Assembly: GCA_041390305.1 (NCBI GenBank)
Contig: JAWKQE010000025.1
Span: 26,883 to 90,882, forward strand
Direction of reading: 5' to 3'
Source: JACKCR01 sp041390305
GTDB taxonomy: Bacteria > Eisenbacteria > RBG-16-71-46 > CAIMUX01
Length of the DNA stretch: 64,000 bases
Below are positions 36,917-44,790 of the stretch, in pieces. The notes beneath the pieces were generated by a model. The model saw nothing but the letters and a program-made list of their open reading frames with translations. It was not told the origin of the DNA and made no database searches. How positions within the stretch are numbered: the stretch's first letter is position 1; the number at the start of each line of letters is the position of its first letter. The position numbers and the translations under genes are program-made.

Positions 36917-37161
36917 CAACCTCCCACACTCCATCCGTGAGGTGAACCGGAAGACTAGCGCGGGCGCGCCGGGTCCGGCACCCCCGAATTGCCGATGCGC
37001 GGAGAATGCACGTCTTCGGGCTGAAAACGCGGGGTTTGCGGGGCAGTCGGAGGAGTACCGAAGCGCGAAAGCGCGGGAGGCCGGGCACGAACGAAACGTG
37101 GACGGGCGGCAGCGCGGGTGGGCAGGGCGTGAGGGAGAACTAGCCCCGCGGGCCTGGAGGG

Positions 37162-38073
37162 CTACTCCACGTTGGAGGGAGCGTCGAACGCACGCACGAG
37201 CGGCAGCGGCCCGTCGGGCCAGGGCGGATCGTAGCCGACGGCGGCGAAGAAGAGTCCCTGAGGTGGCGCGGGCGGCGCGGCGTGTCTCCGGTCGCGGCTC
37301 TCGAGCAGCTCTCCCATCCACTCGACGGGCCGCTTCCCCGTCCCGACCGCGAGTGACGCGCCGACCAGGAACCGCACCATCCGGTAGAGGAACCGGTCCG
37401 AGCGGACCCGGAAGACGCAGCCGAGGCGCGACGGAACCCACTCCGCGAGCTGGAGGGAGCAGCCGTAGGGTTCGTCCGGCTCCGCGGAGAGCGCGCGGAA
37501 GTCGTGTTCGCCGAGCAGCGGCGGGAGTGCGGCGTTCATTCGGTCCAAGTCCGGCCACTCGTTCGGGACGTGCGCGTAGCGGAGGACGAACGGACTCCGG
37601 TCCCGGCCGAGGAAGTACCAGTACTCCCGCGAGCACGCCGAGAAACGGGCGTGGAAGTCCGGCGGAGCCACCTCGAGCCGATGGAGCCGGACGTCGCTGG
37701 AGAGACGCGAGTTGAGGATCCCCTCCAACCGTTCGACCGGAATCGGTGTCTCGACCTCGAACGTCAAACCCTGCCCGAGCGCATGGACACCGGTGTCGGT
37801 ACGTCCCGCGCCCGCGCTCTTGACCGGGTTGCCGGTGAGTTCCCTCAGCACGCGTTGGATCTCGCCCTGCACGGTGCGCACGTTGGGTTGGATCTGGAAG
37901 CCGTGAAAACGCGACCCGTCGTAGGAGACGAGCGCGCGGTACCGGGTGACCGGATCTTCCGCGGACGAAGCCGGCGCGGAGGATTCCGATCGCTCCCGAG
38001 ACTCCGGCTGCTCCGCGGACTCGTTCGGGTCCGAGGACTCCCCCGGGCCCGTTCCTCCGGCGCGCTCCGTCAC
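37162..38073 (-). CDS. truA: tRNA pseudouridine(38-40) synthase TruA
   Basis: A 303-residue TruA with RALVSYDGSRFHGFQIQP, the catalytic Asp in SAGAGRTDTGVHALGQ, HARFSACSREYWYFL and FLYRMVRFLVGASLAVGTGK. The first ~42 residues are a Ser/Glu/Pro-rich extension not found in the family. The GTG at 38073 overlaps the asd stop (GTGA), which fixes the start in preference to the long open frame upstream. It modifies the anticodon arm of many tRNAs. Confidence 0.93.
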   Translation of the reverse strand: MTERAGGTGPGESSDPNESAEQPESRERSESSAPASSAEDPVTRYRALVSYDGSRFHGFQIQPNVRTVQGEIQRVLRELTGNPVKSAGAGRTDTGVHALGQGLTFEVETPIPVERLEGILNSRLSSDVRLHRLEVAPPDFHARFSACSREYWYFLGRDRSPFVLRYAHVPNEWPDLDRMNAALPPLLGEHDFRALSAEPDEPYGCSLQLAEWVPSRLGCVFRVRSDRFLYRMVRFLVGASLAVGTGKRPVEWMGELLESRDRRHAAPPAPPQGLFFAAVGYDPPWPDGPLPLVRAFDAPSNVE

Positions 38074-39182
38074 CTTGTCGTCCGCTCCCAGATCCGCTCC
38101 GCAATCTGGAGCGCGTTGAGCGCGGCGCCCTTTCTGAGGTTGTCCGCGACCACCCAGAGGTGGAGTCCGTTTGGAACGCAGCGGTCCTGCCGGATCCGTC
38201 CCACCCAGACGGGATCGGTCTCCGCCGCCTTTCGGGGCAACGGATAGACGGCCTGGAACGGGTCGTCGAGGAGCTCGATCCCCGGACTCTCCGCGAGGAG
38301 CGCACGCACCTCCGCGACATCCGCAGGACGGTCCGTCTCGACGTAGACCGCTTCCGAATGCGCTTTCACGACCGGAACGCGAACGCAGGTCGGCTGCACG
38401 ACGAGATCGGGGAGGCCCATGATCTTTCGGGTCTCGTCGATCATCTTCTGCTCTTCGCGCGTGTAGCCGTCCTCCAGCACGACGTCGCACTGCGGGATGA
38501 CGTTGCCGAGGATCGGGTGCGGATAGGGGGAGCCGGTCGCGGCGGGATCATCTGCCGCGCCGTACGCGAACTGGTGCTCCTTCTGTGCGTGTGCGTCCTG
38601 TGCCTGGGCGTCGGCACCACCCGCGAGCGCGTTCGTACCGTCCCGCGAAGCGTCCCGCCAACGCGTGCTCTCCAGCTCGAGGGCACGCACCCCTTTCTCC
38701 CCCGTGCCCGACACCGCCTGATAGGTCGACACGACGACGCGGCGGAGCCCGTAGCGCGCGTGGATCGGCTGGAGGGCCGCGACCATCTGGATCGTCGAGC
38801 AGTTCGGGTTTGCGATGAGCGTGGGAGTTCCGGGGATCGCGTCCGGATTGACTTCGGGAACGACGAGCGGCACGTCCGGGTCCATCCGCCAGCGGGACGA
38901 GTTGTCCACGACCCAGGCGCCGGCCGCGCGCGCGACGCCGGCCCAGTCCCCGCTCGCGGATGCACCGGCGGAGAAGAGCGCGAGGTCCACGCCCCGGAAC
39001 GCCTGCTCCGTGACTTCCTCGACGCGCACCTCTTCGCCACGGAACGGGAACGTCGTCCCGGCCGAGCGTGAAGTGGCGAGGAGGCGGAGTTCACCCACCC
39101 CGATCGGACTCGCCTCGAGGCAGGTTCGCATCACGCGGCCCACGGCTCCCGTCGCCCCGAGAATCGCCACCGTCCACTTCAT
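38070..39182 (-). CDS. asd: Aspartate-semialdehyde dehydrogenase
   Basis: A 370-residue NADPH-dependent enzyme that leads to lysine, diaminopimelate, threonine and methionine. It begins WTVAILGATGAVGRVM (dinucleotide turn), has SAGASASGDWA, VVDNSSRWRMD, the catalytic Cys in NPNCSTIQM and GTGEKGVRALE. An Ala/Gln/His-rich loop (ADAQAQDAHAQKEH, ~195-210) is inserted. The start at 39182 has AAGGAG upstream. DapA, DapB and DapF of the same pathway lie within 10 kb. Confidence 0.94.
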   Translation of the reverse strand: MKWTVAILGATGAVGRVMRTCLEASPIGVGELRLLATSRSAGTTFPFRGEEVRVEEVTEQAFRGVDLALFSAGASASGDWAGVARAAGAWVVDNSSRWRMDPDVPLVVPEVNPDAIPGTPTLIANPNCSTIQMVAALQPIHARYGLRRVVVSTYQAVSGTGEKGVRALELESTRWRDASRDGTNALAGGADAQAQDAHAQKEHQFAYGAADDPAATGSPYPHPILGNVIPQCDVVLEDGYTREEQKMIDETRKIMGLPDLVVQPTCVRVPVVKAHSEAVYVETDRPADVAEVRALLAESPGIELLDDPFQAVYPLPRKAAETDPVWVGRIRQDRCVPNGLHLWVVADNLRKGAALNALQIAERIWERTTR

Positions 39183-39243
39183 CGCACGCTCCTTGTGCCC
39201 GCGGTGTTCCTTGTGTCTGCCGAGTTCCCTGCGCCTGTTCGGC

Positions 39244-40602
39244 TCATCGACTCGCTCCCCCTCCGCGTCTTCCCTCGCGCTTCGCCCGCACGTCGCGTCC
39301 CGACTCGCGGTCGCCGCGTTCACTACTGTCCCCACGTTCCCTGTTCTCGTCGCGCCCCTCGCGTTCGGATCCACCCCTCGGGAGCGGCGGAGTTCCGGGT
39401 TCGAGCACGCGCAGATGGAGTCCCTTGAGGTACTCGCCCTGCGGATGGTCGAGATGGACCGGGTGATCGCGCCCCGGACCGAGGCGTGCGATCCACTGGA
39501 GCCGTGCACCGACGTCGTGGGCCGCACCGAAGACGACCTTCTGGAACAGCTCCGTCGTCACGTGTTGGGAGCAGGAGAAGGTGAGGATCTCCGCGTTGGG
39601 ACGGGCCCGGCAGAACGACCAGAGGTGGAGGTCTTTGTAGGCACGAAGCGCGGAGTCCAGGCTCTGGCGGGAGCGCGCGAGCGGCGGCGGATCGAGGATC
39701 AAGCGGTCGAAGACATCCGTCGACTCGCGGACGAACGTGAACGCATCCTGGTCGACGAGCGTGAGACGCGACTCGGGGAGTCCGTTGAGGCTCCAGTTCT
39801 GACGCGCGAGCACATGGGCCGGGCCGGAGGTGTCGACCTGGACGACCCGTTCCGCGCCCCCGTCCCCCGCGTAGATCGAGAACCCGCCGGTGAAACCGAA
39901 GAGGTTCAGGACGTCGAGGTGCGCGCAGTCGCTGCCGAGACGTGCGCGGTTGTCGCGCTGGTCGAGATAGAACCCGGTCTTCTGACCACCGAAGAGGTCG
40001 ACACGGAACGAGAGGCCGTTCTCCTGGATCGTGATCGGTTCACTCGGGACGAGTCCGTGCAGCACCTGGCCCGACTCGACGTCGATCTCCTCGCGGACGG
40101 AGTTGTCTCCCCGTTCGATCACGCCGAGGGGCGACATCCGTTCGAGGAGGAGCCCGAGCCAGATCTCCCGAGCCCGCGCCATCCCGGCGGTGAGGGTCTG
40201 GACGGAGAGGTGTTGGTGATAGCGGTCGACGACGAGCCCGGGGAGTTCGTCTCCCTCCGAGTTCACGACCCGGCACGCGTTCGTGCGGTGCGACGTGAGG
40301 AGCGACTTCCGGAGTTCGATCGCCTGGTCGATCCGCACCGCGAAGAACGCTTCGTCGATCGGCTCGTCCTTCCAGGTGAGGAGTCGCGAAACGATCTGGC
40401 TCGACGGGTGCACGGTGCCGCGGGCGAGGAATCGGCCCTGATACGAAACGATGTCTCCGACGTCACCGGGAACGGCGTCGGGCAGCGCTTCGATCTCTTC
40501 GACCGCGCCGCTGAAGACCCAGGGATGACGGAGCTCGACCGACCGCTCGCGACCGGGACGTAGCCGGATGCGGAACCGCACGTCGAGTGTTTGGGACGTC
40601 AT
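39244..40602 (-). CDS. RlmI-type 23S rRNA cytosine-C5 methyltransferase
   Basis: A 452-residue class I SAM methyltransferase. The N-terminal PUA-like domain (RHPWVFSGAVEEIE) is followed by a central domain (VDRYHQHLSVQTL) and a Rossmann domain with GQKTGFYLDQRDNR, VLNLFGFTGGFSIYA (SAM loop) and ILDPPPLARS, then LTFSCSQH with the catalytic Cys. This matches RlmI/YccW, which makes m5C1962 in 23S rRNA; the exact site is inferred. The last ~50 residues form an Arg/Glu-rich disordered tail. It lies just downstream of lnt. Confidence 0.88.
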   Translation of the reverse strand: MTSQTLDVRFRIRLRPGRERSVELRHPWVFSGAVEEIEALPDAVPGDVGDIVSYQGRFLARGTVHPSSQIVSRLLTWKDEPIDEAFFAVRIDQAIELRKSLLTSHRTNACRVVNSEGDELPGLVVDRYHQHLSVQTLTAGMARAREIWLGLLLERMSPLGVIERGDNSVREEIDVESGQVLHGLVPSEPITIQENGLSFRVDLFGGQKTGFYLDQRDNRARLGSDCAHLDVLNLFGFTGGFSIYAGDGGAERVVQVDTSGPAHVLARQNWSLNGLPESRLTLVDQDAFTFVRESTDVFDRLILDPPPLARSRQSLDSALRAYKDLHLWSFCRARPNAEILTFSCSQHVTTELFQKVVFGAAHDVGARLQWIARLGPGRDHPVHLDHPQGEYLKGLHLRVLEPGTPPLPRGGSEREGRDENRERGDSSERGDRESGRDVRAKREGRRGGGASR

Positions 40603-40665
40603 CTTCTCTCCTGCACCGTCTGGGACGAACCGCGCTCGCCCTGCGCATCGCAGCGGCGCGTAGTC

Positions 40666-42567
40666 TCACGCGCTCTGGTTCGGCGACTCCGCACTGTCGT
40701 CTGGGTCTCGCGGCTCCGAGAATACCTCCGATGCGCCCGATCGTCGCCTCCCGAGAAGCGCGGCGATCACGAAGACGCCGGCGAGAGCGCCGTAGAGGTA
40801 GAGGATCCGGCTCCCCCACTTCACGTAGAGGCCGCCGCCTGCGCCCGGTTCCACATCGTAGGTGCGGAGGACGGCCTGGAAGAGTTCGGTCGGGTACTGC
40901 ACGCGGCCGTACGGATCGATCACGCAGCTGATCCCCGTGTTGGCGCAGCGTACGAGCGGCGTGCGGGTCTCGACGGCGCGGAGGATGGCGAACTGCTCGT
41001 GTTGTATGGGGCCGGCGCCGGCACCGAACCAGAAGTCGTTCGTGATGTTGACGAGGAATCTCGCGCCGTCCCGCACGTCCTGACGGGAGAGTTCGGTGAA
41101 GGTGGACTCGAAGCAGATGAGACACGCGATCGTGCCGACGTCCGGGATCGAGACGAGCCCGGTCGTTCGTCCACGGGTGAACTCGGACTGGCCGAAGTCC
41201 ACCTTGGCGAGGAGCGGGAACTTGTCGCGCCAGGGCGTGAGCTCGCCGAACGGAACCATCTTCCGCTTGTTGTAGCGAAAGACGTCCGTGCCGTCCGGCC
41301 CGAAGAGGATGGCGGAGTTGTAGTGCTCCTCGAGGTCCTCCTCCCTCTTCGCGTCGAGCGTCCCGACCAGCGTCCAGGTCTGGATGTCCCGTACGCAGGT
41401 CGTCACCTCGCGGCGGAGCGACGCGTACCACATGACGAGAAGCGGAGCGGCCGTCTCCGGCCAGACGATCACGTCCGGAGTCGCGTCGTTCGCGATCTCG
41501 TAGGTCTTGGAGACGAGATCCCGCACCACGATCTCCCGGTAGTCCTGGTTCCACTTGATCTCGCGCGGCGTATTGGCCTGGACGAGTCCGAAACGGACCG
41601 TTCCCGGGGGAGCCTCGGGATGGACGCCTGCGTCCTGGGTCGGCAGTGCGATCGGCGCGAGGGGGTCGGCCGGATCGAGAGTGGTCGACGGCGCCGTGTG
41701 CGCGAGCCAGACCGTGTCCTCGGCCTGGGCCACGATCCGCTCTCCGGCCGCGACCGGCAGGAGGACGAGGGCCGCGGCGAGTCCGAGCCATCTCCGGTCT
41801 CCCCGGATCCCCTGCCAGAGGAGGCCGTTCACGAGGACGATCCAGCCCGGGAGGATCCAGTAGCCGAACCACGGTGTCCCCTGGAGCGCGGCCGGGATCG
41901 GAGCGAGGGCGTAGCCGAGGGAGCCCCAGGAGAACGCCATCTCGCCGGTGGTCCGGAGCCAGTCGAAGAGCGCCCAGAAGACCGGGAGGACGAGAAAGAC
42001 CGGGAGGCGGAGACGGCCGGACCGCCCCCCACCCCCGTTGCCACGTGCTGCGGCCTCGGACTCGTCTGGCAGCCCGGGCCCGACCCTAGGTAAGGCCCGG
42101 GATCCGGTGAGGCGGGCCGTGACCCAGACCGGCCAGGCCACGAAGAGGCCGAAGTAGAGGGAAACGGCCGCCAGCGCGGGGAACATGATCCAGGGGACAG
42201 TCACCTCCTCCTTCGAGAGCTTGAGAAGCCAGTGGAGGTGGAGGACGTAGAACGTGAACCCGGTGAGATAGGCTAGGAGAAAGGGGCGGAACGGCTTCGG
42301 CCTTCCACCTTCGAGTCGGGCCGAATCCGCGTCGCCGGGCCGCGCCGTCCCGAAGACCGCCCAGCAGAGCGGGACGAGCGCAACGAAGACGAGCCAGGAG
42401 AGGTCGAGTGGCGGGAAGGCCGCCGAGAGGAGCCCCCCGGAGGCCAGGGCCGCCAGGACCCGGACCCAGCCACGGGGGCCCCCGGCTCCGCCGGCACCAC
42501 CCCTCCCCGGATCGAATCCGTCCGATTTCGGAAGTTGACGACCGTCGCCAAGTCCGGTTAGATTCAC
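40666..42567 (-). CDS. lnt: Apolipoprotein N-acyltransferase Lnt
   Basis: A ~633-residue integral membrane enzyme adding the third acyl chain to lipoproteins. Several transmembrane helices span residues ~40-330, and a nitrilase-like periplasmic domain follows, with the triad Glu in VIVWPETAAP, Lys in YNKRKMVPFGE and Cys in ACLICFESTF. A C-terminal helix ends the protein. It is longer than the usual ~510 because of loops such as ARLTGSRALPRVGPG onward. The start is uncertain: GTG at 42567 is used because further upstream the frame overlaps divergent rpsT. Confidence 0.9.
   Translation of the reverse strand: MNLTGLGDGRQLPKSDGFDPGRGGAGGAGGPRGWVRVLAALASGGLLSAAFPPLDLSWLVFVALVPLCWAVFGTARPGDADSARLEGGRPKPFRPFLLAYLTGFTFYVLHLHWLLKLSKEEVTVPWIMFPALAAVSLYFGLFVAWPVWVTARLTGSRALPRVGPGLPDESEAAARGNGGGGRSGRLRLPVFLVLPVFWALFDWLRTTGEMAFSWGSLGYALAPIPAALQGTPWFGYWILPGWIVLVNGLLWQGIRGDRRWLGLAAALVLLPVAAGERIVAQAEDTVWLAHTAPSTTLDPADPLAPIALPTQDAGVHPEAPPGTVRFGLVQANTPREIKWNQDYREIVVRDLVSKTYEIANDATPDVIVWPETAAPLLVMWYASLRREVTTCVRDIQTWTLVGTLDAKREEDLEEHYNSAILFGPDGTDVFRYNKRKMVPFGELTPWRDKFPLLAKVDFGQSEFTRGRTTGLVSIPDVGTIACLICFESTFTELSRQDVRDGARFLVNITNDFWFGAGAGPIQHEQFAILRAVETRTPLVRCANTGISCVIDPYGRVQYPTELFQAVLRTYDVEPGAGGGLYVKWGSRILYLYGALAGVFVIAALLGRRRSGASEVFSEPRDPDDSAESPNQSA
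42535..42564 (+). promoter_or_regulatory. Sigma-70-type promoter of rpsT
   Basis: The -35 box TTGACG (42535-42540) and a -10 box TAGATT (42559-42564) are 18 bases apart; TTAGAT with 17-base spacing is an equal alternative. Start of transcription would be near 42571, giving a leader of about 70 bases before rpsT. It lies beside the proposed lnt start on the other strand. Confidence 0.65.
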
Positions 42568-42639
42568 CGCTTGCCGCTGTTCTCCCCTCTGGGGGGATGG
42601 AGCCGCGCAGAAGGAACTCACGAAGGAGGTAGCTGGCAG

Positions 42640-42906
42640 ATGCCGCACCATGCTTCCGCGAAGAAGCGGATGAAGACGAACGCTCGTGATCGGGCGAAGA
42701 ACAAGTCGGTCAAGTCCCTCATCCGTCGGGCCAATCAGGACCTGGCCGCCGTCATGCACGGAGCGGCCGAAGATGCCGAGAAGGCGCTGCGGAAGGCGCA
42801 CTCGGTCCTGGACAAGGCTGCGAAGAAGGGCGTGATTCCGAAGCAGCGTGCCTCTCGTAAGAAGGCTCGTCTCGCGCGCGCTCTGCACAAGGCGCAGTCG
42901 AAGTAA
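42640..42906 (+). CDS. rpsT: 30S ribosomal protein S20
   Basis: An 88-residue basic protein beginning MPHHASAKKRMKTNARDRAK, typical of S20 with its Lys/Arg-rich helices. It ends RKKARLARALHKAQSK. GAAGGAGG lies about a dozen bases before the ATG. It binds 16S rRNA early in 30S assembly. It is a single gene, divergent from lnt and convergent with dapB. Confidence 0.95.
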   Translation: MPHHASAKKRMKTNARDRAKNKSVKSLIRRANQDLAAVMHGAAEDAEKALRKAHSVLDKAAKKGVIPKQRASRKKARLARALHKAQSK

Positions 42907-42923
42907 TCCCGCCATGCTGTGAG

Positions 42924-43763
42924 TCAGTTACCGAGCCGGTCTCGGGCCCAATCATCGAGGCCATAGAGACCGGCCGGTCGACCGACCAGCCACCTCACCG
43001 CTTCCAGTGCCCCCAATACGAACGCGACACGGTCGTGGGCGCGATGCGTCAGTTCGAACGATTCCGCTCCGTTCGAGAGGTGCACACGGTGCTCCCCCAC
43101 CACACCAGGTAGCCGTAGCGACTGGATACCGATTTCGCCGGCTTCACGAGGCTCAGACTCGCGTCCCCTTCCCAGTACGAGCTTTCCGCCACGTACCTCC
43201 CGATACACTTCGGCGAGTGCGAGTGCCGTTCCGCTCGGTGCGTCCTTCTTGCCCGTGTGATGCGTCTCGACGATCTCGAGCTCCCAGTCCGGCGGGAGCA
43301 GCTCGGCCGCTTCGCGCAGCCAGTGACGGAGGAGTGCGACGCCGAGGCTCGTGTTCGCGGCCCAGAGCACGGGAACACGCGCCGCGGTGTGTTCGATCGC
43401 GTGCCGTTCCTGTTCGTCGAGTCCGGTCGTCCCGGAGAGCCAGGGCTTTCCGAGAGCCTCGAGGCGTGAGGCGAGCCCCACGATCGCACTCGCGTGCGTG
43501 AACTCGACGACCGCGTCCACCTTGCGTGGATCGATCGCGTTCCAGGAGTCGGGATCACTGTCGACCGAACCCGCGAGTTCGAGGTCGTTCGCCGCTTCGA
43601 TTGCGGCGCAGAGCTTCCGGCCCATCCTGCCGTTGCTTCCGACGACGAGAAGGCGCAACGGCTCGGACTCCGCGGTGCCGGAACGTCGGAACGGAGCACC
43701 GGCGCTCCCGCCCATGGCCGGGCCCGGCCCCGGAACCGGTCGGAACGGTCTCATCGGGTTCAC
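42924..43763 (-). CDS. dapB: 4-hydroxy-tetrahydrodipicolinate reductase DapB
   Basis: A 279-residue enzyme, second step of the diaminopimelate branch. It has RLLVVGSNGRMGRKLCAAI, VVEFTHASA, SGTTGLDEQ, and the catalytic segment ETHHTGKKDAPSGTA with active-site His and Lys. The N-terminal ~35 residues (Pro/Gly-rich) are an extension. The GTG start at 43763 overlaps the dapA stop (GTGA), so the pair is translated together. Confidence 0.94.
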   Translation of the reverse strand: MNPMRPFRPVPGPGPAMGGSAGAPFRRSGTAESEPLRLLVVGSNGRMGRKLCAAIEAANDLELAGSVDSDPDSWNAIDPRKVDAVVEFTHASAIVGLASRLEALGKPWLSGTTGLDEQERHAIEHTAARVPVLWAANTSLGVALLRHWLREAAELLPPDWELEIVETHHTGKKDAPSGTALALAEVYREVRGGKLVLGRGRESEPREAGEIGIQSLRLPGVVGEHRVHLSNGAESFELTHRAHDRVAFVLGALEAVRWLVGRPAGLYGLDDWARDRLGN

Positions 43764-44668
43764 CGGCCCCCCGATTCCTGGCCCGCGACGGTGGGGGCCA
43801 GCTCGTCGGGAAGCGCCGCGAGTTCGCGATCGACCGCTTCGGCCGTCTTCGTCTGGACGGGAACGAGCGGGAGACGGAACTCTTCTTCGATCAGCCCGAG
43901 CGTGGCGAGGGCGCGCTTCACCGGCGTTGGATTCGTCTCGAGGAAGAGCGTCCGGGAGAGCTCGAAGAGGGCGAGATGGAGGCGGCGCGCCTCGGCATCC
44001 TTCCCTTCACGGTACGCGGTGAGCATGGCCTGGAGGGCGGCCGGGACCACGTTGCCGAGCACGGAGATGACTCCGGTGGTGCCAACCGCGAGCATCGGCA
44101 AGGTCAGGCTGTCGTCTCCCGAGAGCACGGTGAGGCGGGTGTCGCGGATGAGCTCCGTCACCATGTCGAGCGAGCCGCACGCTTCCTTCACGGCGACGAT
44201 GCGTGGATGCTCGGCGAGCACTTTCATGGTCGGGACGTCCATCTTCACGGAGGTACGCCCGGGCACGTTGTAGAGCACGATCGGAAGGGTCGAGGCATCG
44301 GCGACGGCGCGGAAGTGGGCGATGAGCCCGGCCTGGGACGGCTTGTTGTAGTACGGCGTCACGACGAGTGCCCCGTCGACGCCACACTCCTCGGCCATCT
44401 TCGTCGTCTCGATCGTGGCGCGGGTGTCGTTCGATCCGGTGCCCGCGAGGACGAACGCCTTCCCCTTCGCCTTCTCGACGCAGCGACGGAAGAGCCTCGA
44501 CTTCTCGTCCTGGGAGAGCGTCGCGCCTTCCCCGGTCGTCCCGGCCGGAACGATGCCGTCGACGCCGCCGGTGAGCAGATGGTCCAGCATCCGGTCCACC
44601 CCGTCCCAGTCGACCTCGCCGCCGCGGAACGGAGTCACCATCGCGACAGACAACCCTGCGAATCTCAT
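43760..44668 (-). CDS. dapA: 4-hydroxy-tetrahydrodipicolinate synthase DapA
   Basis: A 302-residue TIM-barrel aldolase condensing pyruvate with aspartate semialdehyde. It has GTTGEGATLSQDEK, VTPYYNKPSQAGL, the Tyr in VLYNVPGRT and the Schiff-base Lys in IVAVKEACGS. Length is typical. GGAGGG lies upstream of the ATG. Together with dapB, dapF and asd in this window it covers much of the lysine/peptidoglycan precursor route. Confidence 0.95.
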   Translation of the reverse strand: MRFAGLSVAMVTPFRGGEVDWDGVDRMLDHLLTGGVDGIVPAGTTGEGATLSQDEKSRLFRRCVEKAKGKAFVLAGTGSNDTRATIETTKMAEECGVDGALVVTPYYNKPSQAGLIAHFRAVADASTLPIVLYNVPGRTSVKMDVPTMKVLAEHPRIVAVKEACGSLDMVTELIRDTRLTVLSGDDSLTLPMLAVGTTGVISVLGNVVPAALQAMLTAYREGKDAEARRLHLALFELSRTLFLETNPTPVKRALATLGLIEEEFRLPLVPVQTKTAEAVDRELAALPDELAPTVAGQESGGR

Positions 44669-44790
44669 GTCGGTCCCTCCCTGGTTCCGGGCAGGCTACC
44701 ACAAGGCCGCGAGCGGTTCGAATCCACCACTTGGCGCGGCATTCAAAAGGGCCCTGGCCGATCCGGGGCAGTCCTGGCAGAGTCTTCGGA

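Noticed and set aside
44700..44760. A T-arm-like sequence (GGTTCGAATCC) upstream of the spermidine-synthase-like gene
   Set aside because: The flanking bases do not pair as a five-base T stem, and no acceptor, D or anticodon arm can be built around it.
44731..44790. TTG at 44731 as the start of the spermidine-synthase-like gene
   Set aside because: No ribosome site precedes it and the extra 20 residues look non-coding; the GTG at 44791 is only slightly better, so the start stays uncertain.
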